Source of the DNA: JAEHDI01 sp035455185 | GTDB taxonomy: Bacteria; Acidobacteriota; Terriglobia; Bryobacterales; Bryobacteraceae | Assembly: GCA_035455185.1 (NCBI GenBank) | Contig: DATIFQ010000060.1 | Location: forward strand, 1-19,778 | Length of the DNA stretch: 19,778 nt | Reading direction: 5' to 3' | In this document: positions 1 to 6,492 of the stretch, in pieces | Numbering within the stretch: the stretch's first letter is position 1 | Layout: each line of letters opens with the position of its first letter | The notes under the pieces: generated by a model | What the model saw: only the letters and a program-made list of their open reading frames with translations | What the model was told of the DNA's origin: nothing | Databases searched by the model: none | Position numbers and translations under genes: made by a program

Positions 1-1
1 G

Positions 2-142
2 GAGATGGTGATGCCCGGGGACAACGTGAACCTGACGGTGGAGTTGATCACGCCGGTGGCGATGGACAAGGGCTTGCGGTTTGCGATCCGCGAGGGCGGG
101 CGCACCGTCGGCGCCGGTACGGTTACGGAAGTCTTGGAGTAG
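2..142 (+). CDS. tuf: Elongation factor Tu, C-terminal end (partial)
   Basis: Only the last 46 codons are present; the gene starts before the window. The frame beginning at base 2 reads EMVMPGDNVNLTVELI and continues through PVAMDKGLRFAIREGGRTVGAGTV to a TAG stop. This is the C-terminal beta-barrel (domain 3) of EF-Tu, the GTPase that brings aminoacyl-tRNA to the ribosome. Ending in TEVLE is normal for the family, so the 3' end is intact. It lies 58 bases before rpsJ, the usual place for tuf at the end of the str operon. The gap between them holds a strong hairpin but no T-run, so transcription may continue into the S10 operon. Confidence 0.95.
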   Translation, partial: EMVMPGDNVNLTVELITPVAMDKGLRFAIREGGRTVGAGTVTEVLE

Positions 143-148
143 AGGCAA

Positions 149-197
149 GCCGCCGGCGCACTCGTGAGTCCGCTGGCGGCGCGCCCCTACAGAGGGC
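149..197 (+). promoter_or_regulatory. Hairpins in the tuf-rpsJ spacer
   Basis: Bases 149-158 (GCCGCCGGCG) pair with 171-180 (CGCTGGCGGC), ten pairs with one G-T wobble. After a C-C mismatch, 160-162 pairs with 167-169, closing on the loop CGTG. A second, weaker stem pairs GCCC (183-186) with GGGC (194-197). That would tie up most of the rpsJ Shine-Dalgarno-like GAGGG at 192-196. There is no T-run, so this does not look like an intrinsic terminator. It could be an attenuation, processing or autoregulatory site. In E. coli the S10 operon leader binds L4, but equivalence is not shown here. Confidence 0.5.
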
Positions 198-200
198 ACG

Positions 201-521
201 ATGCTCAGAGAACGCATTCGAATTCGGTTGAAGGCATACGATCACCGCATCCTCGACGAGTCAACAAAGGCCATCGTAAAGACGGCCGGCGACACGGGGG
301 CGCAGGTGGCGGGACCAATTCCGCTGCCGACGGTGAGGAACCGCTACACGGTCCTCCGGTCGCCGCACGTGGACAAAAAGTCCCGAGAGCAGTTTGAGAT
401 CCGGACCCACAAGCGGCTGTTGGACATCCTGGAACCGACCCAGGACACGGTTGATGCGCTGATGAAGCTCGACCTCCCGGCGGGCGTGGACGTGGAGATC
501 AAAGCGTTTGGAAAAAGATAG
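201..521 (+). CDS. rpsJ: 30S ribosomal protein S10
   Basis: The protein has 106 residues, close to the usual 100-105. It opens with MLRERIRIRLKAYDHRILD, the family N-terminus, and contains the loop region around PTVRNRYTVLRSPHVDKKS and the FEIRTHKRLLDI strand. S10 binds the 30S head and, as NusE, also takes part in transcription antitermination with NusB. The ATG at 201 sits behind a weak GAGGG (192-196). It is the first gene of the S10 operon. A 74-base structured spacer separates it from rplC. Confidence 0.97.
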   Translation: MLRERIRIRLKAYDHRILDESTKAIVKTAGDTGAQVAGPIPLPTVRNRYTVLRSPHVDKKSREQFEIRTHKRLLDILEPTQDTVDALMKLDLPAGVDVEIKAFGKR

Positions 522-524
522 TGC

Positions 525-578
525 GTGGCCCGGCGCCGTTGGCGGCGGCGGAAGCGCCGGCTAGCGGACGGATGCCAC
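525..578 (+). promoter_or_regulatory. Two-tier stem in the rpsJ-rplC spacer
   Basis: GTGGC at 525-529 pairs with GCCAC at 574-578. The adjoining CCGGCGC at 530-536 pairs with GCGCCGG at 554-560, so the two 5' arms are continuous. The 3' arms are separated by a 13-base bulge (561-573). The inner loop is 17 bases long. The structure ends about nine bases before the rplC Shine-Dalgarno GAGG (588-591) and no T-run follows. It is a candidate RNA control or processing element; the pairing is seen by eye only. Confidence 0.45.
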
Positions 579-595
579 AGGCCAGTTGAGGAATT

Positions 596-1228
596 ATGAG
601 CCCAGGAATTCTTGGCAAAAAGATCGGTATGACGCAGGTGTTCCGGCCGGATGGGCAGGTTGTACCGGTGACGCTGCTCAAGGCGGGCCCTTGCGTGGTG
701 GTGCAGCGGAAGACGCCGGTCACGGACGGCTACGATGCCGTGCAACTTGGCCTCATGGAGTTCGCCAAGGCGAAGCGGACGACTAAGGCCGTTGCCGGAC
801 ATCTGAAGAAGAGCGGCGGCGAGGGAGTCAAGTTCCTGCGCGAGTTCCGCCTGAAGCCAGGTGACGACGATCTCAAGACCGGCGACCGGGTGCTGGTCGA
901 CCAATTCAAACCGGCCGACAAAGTGGACGTAATCGGAGTGAGTAAAGGGCGCGGATTCGCTGGTCTCGTGAAGCGCCATCACTTCGGCGGCGGCGACGCC
1001 TCGCACGGTTCCATGTTCCACCGCGCGGCGGGTTCGATCGGCGCATCGAGCTACCCTTCTCGGGTCTGGCCGGGCCAGCTCATGGCCGGACACATGGGCG
1101 TGCAGCGCGTCACGGTGCGGAACCTGGAAGTGATTGACGTGGATACCGAGGACAACGTGCTCATTGTCAAGGGCGCCGTCCCCGGGCCGAACGGCGGCTA
1201 CGTTTTAGTCCGCCGTGCGAAGAGGTGA
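596..1228 (+). CDS. rplC: 50S ribosomal protein L3
   Basis: The protein has 210 residues and starts MSPGILGKKIGMTQVF, the normal L3 N-terminus. The long loop that reaches toward the peptidyl-transferase centre is present around residues 120-165 (GFAGLVKRHHF, SHGSMFHRAAGSIGASS, GQLMAGHMG). The Gln methylated by PrmB in E. coli L3 (in GSIGQNQ) is absent, as in many other bacteria. L3 is an early-assembly protein on 23S rRNA. The start is an ATG behind TTGAGGAATT. The TGA stop lies 5 bases before the preferred rplD ATG. Confidence 0.97.
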   Translation: MSPGILGKKIGMTQVFRPDGQVVPVTLLKAGPCVVVQRKTPVTDGYDAVQLGLMEFAKAKRTTKAVAGHLKKSGGEGVKFLREFRLKPGDDDLKTGDRVLVDQFKPADKVDVIGVSKGRGFAGLVKRHHFGGGDASHGSMFHRAAGSIGASSYPSRVWPGQLMAGHMGVQRVTVRNLEVIDVDTEDNVLIVKGAVPGPNGGYVLVRRAKR

Positions 1229-1233
1229 ACGCC

Positions 1234-1860
1234 ATGCCCAAGGTGGACGTCGTCGACTTGAACAATAAGAAGGTCGGAGAGGTTGAGCTCTCCGACGAGG
1301 TGTTTGCCGCACCCGTCAAGGATGCGTTGATTTATGAAGCCGTGCGGCAATACATGGCTGGTCAACGAAGCGGCACGGCCAAGACCAAAGTGCGCCGGGA
1401 AGTTTCAGGCTCCGGCAAGAAGCTGTGGAAGCAGAAAGGAACCGGGCGGGCCCGCATGGGTTCCATCCGTTCTCCAATCTGGCGTCACGGCGGCACGGTG
1501 CACGGACCGGTGCCGCGGGATTACAGCTACCGTCTGCCGCGGAAGATGATGCTCGGCGCCTTGCGGTCCGCTCTCACGGCGAAGCTGCGCGACGGAGAGA
1601 TGACGGTGGTGCAGGCGTTCTCGCTTCCCGACCACAAGACAAAATCCGTCCGGTCCGTACTTGGAAACCTCGAGGTCCGCAAGACGGTACTGCTGGTGGA
1701 CAACGAGGACAACCGAAACCTGGCGCTGGCGTCCCGGAACCTGCCGGGCGTGACGCTGCTGCCGACGAAAGACGTCACCGTATACCACCTGCTCGAGCAT
1801 GAGCGCGTTCTGCTGTCTGAGCCAGCGGCCCGGAAACTATCGGAGGCCCTGTCGAAATGA
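1234..1860 (+). CDS. rplD: 50S ribosomal protein L4
   Basis: This is an L4 of 208 residues from the chosen start, MPKVDVVDLNNKKVGEVEL. A GTG at 1225, overlapping the rplC stop, would add three residues. The ATG at 1234 is preferred because AGAGGTGA at 1221-1228 lies five bases upstream. The conserved loop lining the peptide exit tunnel is seen at KKLWKQKGTGRARMG followed by WRHGGTVHGP. L4 helps assemble the 50S subunit and in E. coli represses its own operon at the S10 leader; that control is not shown here. The last four bases overlap rplW as ATGA. Confidence 0.96.
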   Translation: MPKVDVVDLNNKKVGEVELSDEVFAAPVKDALIYEAVRQYMAGQRSGTAKTKVRREVSGSGKKLWKQKGTGRARMGSIRSPIWRHGGTVHGPVPRDYSYRLPRKMMLGALRSALTAKLRDGEMTVVQAFSLPDHKTKSVRSVLGNLEVRKTVLLVDNEDNRNLALASRNLPGVTLLPTKDVTVYHLLEHERVLLSEPAARKLSEALSK

Positions 1861-2144
1861 ACATCTACGAAGTCATCCGCAGGCCCATAGTGACCGAAAA
1901 GGGCGTCGAGAAGAAGGAGGGCGAGCGCACCCTCTGTTTCGAGGTCACTCCCGAAGCCAACAAGATCCAGATCAAGGCCGCCGTCGAGAAGCTGTTCAAG
2001 GTGAAGGTGGAGGAAGTACGGACGGCAAACAACGCCGGCAAGCTGCGGCGGCGCGGCCGGTTCACGGGATATCGTCCGGACACCAAGAAGGCTTACGTCC
2101 GGCTCAAGGCCGGCGAAAAAATGCCGGAGTACGCGGAGATCTGA
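1857..2144 (+). CDS. rplW: 50S ribosomal protein L23
   Basis: The protein has 95 residues and starts MNIYEVIRRPIVTEKGVEKK, the usual L23 opening. The beta strand and loop KLFKVKVEEVRTANNAGK follow, then the C-terminal KKAYVRLKAGEKMP. L23 sits at the exit tunnel and docks trigger factor and SRP. The ATG overlaps the rplD stop by four bases, which suggests coupled translation. GGAGG at 1842-1846 is 10 bases upstream. The rplB ATG is one base after the stop. Confidence 0.96.
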   Translation: MNIYEVIRRPIVTEKGVEKKEGERTLCFEVTPEANKIQIKAAVEKLFKVKVEEVRTANNAGKLRRRGRFTGYRPDTKKAYVRLKAGEKMPEYAEI

Positions 2145-2145
2145 C

Positions 2146-2976
2146 ATGCCGATGAAGAGTTTTCGTCCGACGACGGCCAGCCGGCGTTTCATGTCGGTGG
2201 TTTCCCGCCAGGAGATCACCAAGGAGACGCCGGAGAAGTCGCTTGTTGCCGGCAAGAAGCGCACCGGTGGGCGCGCCAGCCACGGGCGGGTCAGCTCGCG
2301 CTTCCGTGGCGGCGGGCACAAGAAGGCGTACCGGGTTGTCGATTTCAAGCGGGACAAGGCGGGCGTACCCGCCAAAGTAGCGGCTATCGAATACGATCCC
2401 AACCGGTCGGCGCGGATCGCCCTGCTGAACTATAGCGACGGCGAGAAGCGGTACATCCTCTGCCCGCTCGGGCTACAGGTGGGCCGTACGGTGATGTCGG
2501 GTCCCGATGCGGACATCCTCGTCGGGAACGCGCTACCGCTCAAGAGTATCCCCGCCGGCACCGTTGTTCACAACGTCGAGTTGAAGCCGGGCAAGGGCGG
2601 GCAGATGGCGCGTGCGGCGGGATCGCAGGTGCAACTCGTGTCCAGGGAAGGCGGCTACGCTCTTCTGAAGCTGCCGTCCGGCGAAGTCCGGAAGGTGCCG
2701 GTGGACTGCATGGCCACCATCGGGCAGGTTGGCAACACCGACCACGAAAACGTGTCGCTCGGCAAAGCGGGACGGAAGCGATGGCTCGGACGCAGGCCAC
2801 ACAACCGGGGCGTGTCGATGAACCCCGTAGATCATCCGCACGGCGGGGGCGAGGGAAAGACTTCGGGCGGACGTCACCCGGTGACTCCGTGGGGCCAGCC
2901 GACCCGTGGTTTCAAGACGCGCAACAACAAGCGGACCGAGAAGTGGATCGTAACGCGTAAGTCGAAAAAGAGATAG
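2146..2976 (+). CDS. rplB: 50S ribosomal protein L2
   Basis: The protein has 276 residues, the typical L2 length. It opens MPMKSFRPTTASRRFMSV, matching the family pattern in which the lysine-rich start is followed by PTxxxRR. The RNA-binding OB-fold and SH3-like domains are present. Near the C-terminus the hallmark MNPVDHPHGGGEGKTSGGRH is intact, including the histidine near the peptidyl-transferase centre. GGAG at 2135-2138 serves as ribosome binding site. An in-frame ATG at 2152 is less likely as start because it leaves a shorter gap to a poorer site and trims the conserved N-terminus. Confidence 0.97.
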   Translation: MPMKSFRPTTASRRFMSVVSRQEITKETPEKSLVAGKKRTGGRASHGRVSSRFRGGGHKKAYRVVDFKRDKAGVPAKVAAIEYDPNRSARIALLNYSDGEKRYILCPLGLQVGRTVMSGPDADILVGNALPLKSIPAGTVVHNVELKPGKGGQMARAAGSQVQLVSREGGYALLKLPSGEVRKVPVDCMATIGQVGNTDHENVSLGKAGRKRWLGRRPHNRGVSMNPVDHPHGGGEGKTSGGRHPVTPWGQPTRGFKTRNNKRTEKWIVTRKSKKR

Positions 2977-2979
2977 CTT

Positions 2980-3270
2980 ATGGGCCGTTCTGTACACAAG
3001 GGACCGTTCTGTGATGACCATCTTGTTCGCAAGATGGAGGCGCTGAACGCGAAGAACGAGAAGAAGGTCGTGCGGACCTGGTCGCGGCGCACAACAATCC
3101 TGCCCGAGTTCATCGGGCACACGATCGCCGTGCACAACGGGAAGAAGTTTATCCCGGTGTATATCACGGAGAACATGGTCGGGCACAAACTGGGCGAATT
3201 TTCGCCCACGCGTACCTTCAAGGGCCACGCGGCCAAGGCGGCGAGCGAGAAGTCGTCGAAGCCCGCGTAA
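2980..3270 (+). CDS. rpsS: 30S ribosomal protein S19
   Basis: The protein has 96 residues and begins MGRSVHKGPFCDDHLVRKM. It carries the S19 core with RRTTILPEFIGHTIAVHNGKK split around the conserved ILPEFIG, and the TRTFKGHA end. The final AKAASEKSSKPA is a basic, flexible tail. S19 forms a dimer with S13 in the 30S head near the A-site tRNA. Its ATG follows the rplB TAG by three bases. A strong AAGGAGG lies just after its stop at 3272-3278 but is not next to a plausible gene start. Confidence 0.96.
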   Translation: MGRSVHKGPFCDDHLVRKMEALNAKNEKKVVRTWSRRTTILPEFIGHTIAVHNGKKFIPVYITENMVGHKLGEFSPTRTFKGHAAKAASEKSSKPA

Positions 3271-3280
3271 GAAGGAGGCA

Positions 3281-3333
3281 TGTGGCGCGCAGTCAGCCGC
3301 CTGGACGGCGGATGCAGCAGGCGGTGAGCCACA
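3281..3333 (+). promoter_or_regulatory. Stem in the rpsS-rplV spacer, behind an orphan Shine-Dalgarno
   Basis: TGTGGC at 3281-3286 pairs with GCCACA at 3328-3333. Inside it CCGCC (3297-3301) can pair with GGCGG at 3307-3311, or alternatively at 3320-3324. The 5' arm starts two bases after AAGGAGG (3272-3278), which is 65 bases from the rplV ATG. The outer arms share GTGGC/GCCAC with the rpsJ-rplC spacer. No T-run follows. Folding could bring the Shine-Dalgarno closer to rplV in space, but this is inference. Confidence 0.4.
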
Positions 3334-3343
3334 AGTGAGAGAC

Positions 3344-3679
3344 ATGGAAGCGAGAGCGGAAGCAAGATACATTCGGGTTTCAGCGCAGAAAGCGCGCCTG
3401 GTGGTCGATCTGATCCGGGGCCGGCAGGCCGGCGAGGCCCTGAATTTGCTGCGGGCGACCAACAAGCGGGTCGCGCCATTGGTGGAGAAAGTGGTGCGCT
3501 CGGCCATCGCCAACGCGCAGAACCGGTCCACCGACGTCGATGTCGACAAGCTCGTAATCCGCGAAGCGTACGTCAATGAAGGGCCCCGCGCCAAGCGGAT
3601 CCGCCCGGCGCCCATGGGCCGAGCCTACCGTTACCAGAGGCGAATGGCCCACATTGCCGTGACGGTGGCGGAGAAATGA
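3344..3679 (+). CDS. rplV: 50S ribosomal protein L22
   Basis: From the ATG at 3344 the protein has 111 residues and opens MEARAEARYIRVSAQKARLV, as L22 proteins usually do. A GTG at 3335 would add MRD and has GGTGAG seven bases upstream, so it cannot be ruled out. The hairpin that reaches into the exit tunnel is seen in the C-terminal part (GPRAKRIRPAPMGRAYRY). L22 binds 23S rRNA early in assembly, and its tunnel loop is a known macrolide-resistance site. The gap to rpsC is 19 bases. Confidence 0.94.
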   Translation: MEARAEARYIRVSAQKARLVVDLIRGRQAGEALNLLRATNKRVAPLVEKVVRSAIANAQNRSTDVDVDKLVIREAYVNEGPRAKRIRPAPMGRAYRYQRRMAHIAVTVAEK

Positions 3680-3698
3680 AGACCACGGAACGGTAGAT

Positions 3699-4649
3699 AT
3701 GGGACAGAAAGTTCATCCATACGGATTTCGGCTCGGTTTCACCAAGACCTGGCGGTCCCGTTGGTTCGCCACGCACGACTACAAGAAACTGCTCCAGGAA
3801 GACCTCGATCTGAAGGAATCGCTCCGCAGCCGGCTGAAGGCGGCGGGCGTCAGTTCGGTCGAAGTCGACAGGCCCGGCAACAAGTTGCGGGTCACGATCC
3901 GCACGTCGCGGCCGGGGATCATCATCGGACGCAAAGGCGCCGAGATCGAGAAGCTCAAGCTGGAACTGGCGAAGCGGACCAAGCGCGATGTCTTTATCGA
4001 CATCCAGGAGGTCCATAAGCCCGAGCTGGACGCTCAGCTTGTGGCCGAATCGATCGCCCTCCAGCTCGAGAAGCGCGTTGCGTTCCGCCGTGCGATGCGG
4101 AAAGCCGTCGATTCCGCCTTGCGCTTCGGCTGCAAGGGCATCAAAGTCCGCGTCTCGGGACGGTTGAACGGCGCGGAAATCGCCCGGAGCGAATGGTACT
4201 TGCAGGGCCAGTTGCCCCTGCACACGCTGCGGGCGGACATCGACTACGGTTTCGCGCAGGCTTATACGACGTATGGCGTGATCGGTATCAAAACCTGGGT
4301 TTACAGGGGAGAGATCCTCGAGGGCCAAATGCGGCCAGGATCGCTGCTGGGAGAGCCGGAACCGCGGCGTACCCCGCCGCGTGACCGACGCGAGCGCAGG
4401 ACGCCGCCGCCGGTACAAGCTGCTCCTCCTCCCGAGCCGGCCGGTCCGGCTGTACAGGCAGCGCCAGGTGAATTGCCTCAGCCGGCGAGGGCCTCGACGG
4501 GCCCCGTGATCCCACCGCTGGCGCCGCCTCAACCGTCGTGGAAGCAGGAAGTGAAAGAAACCCAACCGGATCGCCCGGAAGCACCCGGCCCCGAGACGGA
4601 GCCCGGAACCGGATCGAACGAGCCCCCGTCCGGCGGGGCCGCCAAGTAG
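3699..4649 (+). CDS. rpsC: 30S ribosomal protein S3 with long proline-rich tail
   Basis: The first ~210 residues are ordinary S3. They include the start MGQKVHPYGFRLGFTKTW, the KH type-2 GRKGAEIEKLK motif, and the C-terminal domain with SGRLNGAEIAR and GVIGIKTWVYRGEI. S3 sits at the mRNA entry channel and helps unwind mRNA. The protein then continues for roughly 105 residues, giving 316 in total against a usual 210-240. This tail is low complexity, with about 29 prolines plus many Glu, Arg and Ala, two PPP runs and almost no hydrophobic residues. It is predicted to be disordered and solvent exposed. The frame stays open to the TAG just before the rplP ribosome binding site, so it is not a frameshift artefact with an obvious alternative end. 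Confidence 0.96.
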   Translation: MGQKVHPYGFRLGFTKTWRSRWFATHDYKKLLQEDLDLKESLRSRLKAAGVSSVEVDRPGNKLRVTIRTSRPGIIIGRKGAEIEKLKLELAKRTKRDVFIDIQEVHKPELDAQLVAESIALQLEKRVAFRRAMRKAVDSALRFGCKGIKVRVSGRLNGAEIARSEWYLQGQLPLHTLRADIDYGFAQAYTTYGVIGIKTWVYRGEILEGQMRPGSLLGEPEPRRTPPRDRRERRTPPPVQAAPPPEPAGPAVQAAPGELPQPARASTGPVIPPLAPPQPSWKQEVKETQPDRPEAPGPETEPGTGSNEPPSGGAAK

Positions 4650-4671
4650 GATGGCCCGGAGGTAAAACGCC

Positions 4672-5085
4672 ATGTTGATGCCGAAGAAAGTCAAGTACAG
4701 AAAGCAGCAGCGAGGCCGCATGAAGGGCAAGGCCTGGACCGGCTCCCAGCTCGCTTTTGGCGACTTCGGGCTCAAGGCGACACGGTGCGCCTGGGTGACG
4801 GACCGCCAGATCGAGGCTGCCCGCGTCGCGATGACTCGTTTCATCAAGCGCGGCGGCAAGGTTTGGATACGCGTTTTTCCGGACAAGCCGATCACGAAGA
4901 AACCGGCCGAGACCCGCATGGGAAAGGGCAAGGGAGCTCCGGAGCAGTGGGTCACCGTAATCCGGCCCGGGCGGATTCTGTTCGAGATGGAAGGCGTGCC
5001 ATTCGCGGTGGCCGAGGAAGCCATGAAGCTGGCGGCGCACAAGCTGCCGATTCCGTGCAAGCTGGTGGCGCGTCAGGCGGGCTGA
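4672..5085 (+). CDS. rplP: 50S ribosomal protein L16
   Basis: The protein has 137 residues, normal for L16. It starts MLMPKKVKYRKQQRGRMKG, and the ATG at 4672 is favoured by GGAGGT at 4658-4663, eight bases upstream. The conserved TRMGKGKGAPEQWV loop, which in E. coli carries a hydroxylated arginine, is intact. L16 contacts the A-site tRNA elbow and joins late in 50S assembly. rpmC follows 12 bases after the stop. Confidence 0.97.
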   Translation: MLMPKKVKYRKQQRGRMKGKAWTGSQLAFGDFGLKATRCAWVTDRQIEAARVAMTRFIKRGGKVWIRVFPDKPITKKPAETRMGKGKGAPEQWVTVIRPGRILFEMEGVPFAVAEEAMKLAAHKLPIPCKLVARQAG

Positions 5086-5097
5086 GAGGAGAGAACG

Positions 5098-5316
5098 ATG
5101 AAAGCGGAAAAAGTCCGGGATCTGGACACAAACGAACTGCAAAGCCAGCTTCGGGAAATGACGGAGCAGTTGTTCCGTCTCCGTTTCCAGTTCTCGATGG
5201 GCCAGACAGAAGGGCTGAAAAAATACCGCGTTCTTCGGAAGGACCGAGCCAGAATGCTCACGGTCCTGCGCGAGCGCGAGAGTGCGTCGGCGGGTGCGCC
5301 GGCCGAGAAGAGGTAA
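5098..5316 (+). CDS. rpmC: 50S ribosomal protein L29
   Basis: The protein has 72 residues, made of two long helices as expected: MKAEKVRDLDTNELQSQL, then LFRLRFQFSMGQ, then KYRVLRKDRARMLTVL. The RLRFQ segment and the final RKxxARxxTVLRER are family signatures. The tail ASAGAPAEKR is a short flexible extension. L29 sits beside L23 at the tunnel exit. GAGAGGAGAG precedes the ATG. The rpsQ Shine-Dalgarno AAGAGGTAA overlaps this gene's stop codon. Confidence 0.95.
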   Translation: MKAEKVRDLDTNELQSQLREMTEQLFRLRFQFSMGQTEGLKKYRVLRKDRARMLTVLRERESASAGAPAEKR

Positions 5317-5323
5317 CCGAGCT

Positions 5324-5674
5324 ATGGCCAAGGCGAAGGGGGAGACCCGCAGGAACGAGAAGGTCGGCCAGGTCGTTTCGACCAAGGCGGCGAAGACGAT
5401 CGTCGTGGAAGTGACCCGGCGCGTGCAGCACCCTCTGTATAAGCGAATTGTTACGCGCCGAAAGAAGTTTCACGCGCACGACGAGGCGGGTATGGCCCGT
5501 CTCGGAGACAGCGTGCGGATTATCGAGTCCCGGCCGCTCAGCCGGTTGAAGCGCTGGCGGCTAGCTGAGGTCCTCCGCCGTGCCGTCCAGGTGGGAGTGG
5601 AGCCAGAGAACCTGGATACGTTCGCCGGCTCGGGCGTGGCGGAGAAATCTCCGGGTCAGGAGAAGAAGTCATGA
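5324..5674 (+). CDS. rpsQ: 30S ribosomal protein S17, extended C-terminus
   Basis: From the ATG at 5324 the protein has 116 residues; AAGAGGTAA (5308-5316) lies seven bases upstream. An upstream in-frame start would give an Arg-rich leader unlike the family. The OB-fold core is clear: RNEKVGQVVSTKAAKTIVV, RVQHPLYKRIV, and the RIIESRPLSRLKRWRL strand. After RWRLAEVL an extra ~30 residues follow (family usual length about 80-90), ending EKSPGQEKKS. S17 is a primary 16S rRNA binder. The stop overlaps rplN as ATGA. Confidence 0.95.
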   Translation: MAKAKGETRRNEKVGQVVSTKAAKTIVVEVTRRVQHPLYKRIVTRRKKFHAHDEAGMARLGDSVRIIESRPLSRLKRWRLAEVLRRAVQVGVEPENLDTFAGSGVAEKSPGQEKKS

Positions 5675-6039
5675 TCGGAATGCGAACCCTGCTCGAAGTG
5701 GCAGACAACAGCGGCGCTCGAAAGGTTCAGTGCATCCTGCCCCGCGGCGGCGACAAGGGCCTGCGGGCAGGCCTCGGCGACGTGATCACGGCCAGCGTGA
5801 AGGAAGCCGCTCCGGATTCCCAGATCAAGAAGGGCAAGGTCGTTCGCTGCGTGATCGTTCGCATGCGCAAGGAAACGCGACGCAAGGATGGGACCTACAT
5901 CCGTTTCGACAGCAACGCGGCCGTTCTGGTAACGGATGTCAATGAACCGGTGGGGACCCGCGTGTTCGGCCCTGTCGCCAGAGAACTGCGAGACAAGCGG
6001 TTTATGAAGATCGTGTCGCTGGCGCCGGAGGTGATTTGA
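5671..6039 (+). CDS. rplN: 50S ribosomal protein L14
   Basis: The protein has 122 residues, the exact usual size. It opens MIGMRTLLEVADNSGARKV and continues with RGGDKGLRAGLGDVI, KGKVVRCVIVRMRKE, and the closing ELRDKRFMKIVSLAPEVI. L14 lies at the subunit interface and forms a bridge with 16S rRNA. It is the first gene of the spc operon but overlaps rpsQ by four bases. I therefore see no separate promoter, and the S10 and spc operons are probably co-transcribed. GGAG at 5658-5661 precedes the ATG. Confidence 0.97.
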   Translation: MIGMRTLLEVADNSGARKVQCILPRGGDKGLRAGLGDVITASVKEAAPDSQIKKGKVVRCVIVRMRKETRRKDGTYIRFDSNAAVLVTDVNEPVGTRVFGPVARELRDKRFMKIVSLAPEVI

Positions 6040-6416
6040 TGGCGACGATGACGAGCCGGAAACGGCGTCAGGAAGCCCCGAAATTGCGGGTCGAGATCAG
6101 GAAGAACGACATCGTGCGTGTGATCGCGGGCCGCGACAAGGGAAAAGAGGGCCGCGTGCTCAGCGTGGACCGCCGCAAGGGCAGGCTTCTTGTCGAGCAC
6201 GTGATGATGGTCAAGCGCCACACCCGTCCGAACCCGTCGCGGCAGATCAAGGGCGGCATCGCCGAACGTGAGGGCCCGATTGCGGTGTCCAGCGTGATGA
6301 TCGTATGCCCGGCCTGCGGGCCGGTGCGGATTGCTCACAAAGTTGATGCGACCGGCGGCAAAGCACGGCGTACGCGCGTGTGCCGGAAGTGCGGCGCGCC
6401 GCTCGACAAGAAGTAG
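6039..6416 (+). CDS. rplX: 50S ribosomal protein L24 with zinc-ribbon end
   Basis: The chosen ATG at 6039 shares its A with the rplN TGA stop (TGATG) and has a perfect GGAGGTGA at 6027-6034. A TTG at 6036 would add one residue but leaves only one base of spacing. The 125-residue protein holds the KOW motif (KNDIVRVIAGRDKGKEGRV) and ends in a CPACG...CRKCG pair (C90, C93, C115, C118) that should bind zinc. L24 initiates 50S assembly. The next gene is 76 bases downstream. Confidence 0.95.
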   Translation: MATMTSRKRRQEAPKLRVEIRKNDIVRVIAGRDKGKEGRVLSVDRRKGRLLVEHVMMVKRHTRPNPSRQIKGGIAEREGPIAVSSVMIVCPACGPVRIAHKVDATGGKARRTRVCRKCGAPLDKK

Positions 6417-6434
6417 GGGAATGAAACAAGGAAA

Positions 6435-6471
6435 CATCGCTGAGTTGACTTTGCGAATCGATGAAGCGATG
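6435..6471 (+). promoter_or_regulatory. Hairpin in the rplX-rplE spacer
   Basis: CATCGCT at 6435-6441 pairs perfectly with AGCGATG at 6465-6471 around a 23-base loop. It sits 21 bases before the rplE ATG. In E. coli, S8 represses the spc operon by binding mRNA at the start of rplE, so the position is suggestive. The S8-binding core was not recognised in the sequence. The stem lies inside a tiny frame, ATG 6421 to TAG 6480 (19 codons), whose ribosome binding site is too close to its ATG. Confidence 0.35.
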
Positions 6472-6492
6472 GACCAGTAGAGAAACAGGCCT

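Noticed and set aside
2533..5060. Long minus-strand frames opposite rplB to rplP
   Set aside because: They are Arg/Pro/Leu-rich shadow translations of the + strand ribosomal genes, with no conserved features.
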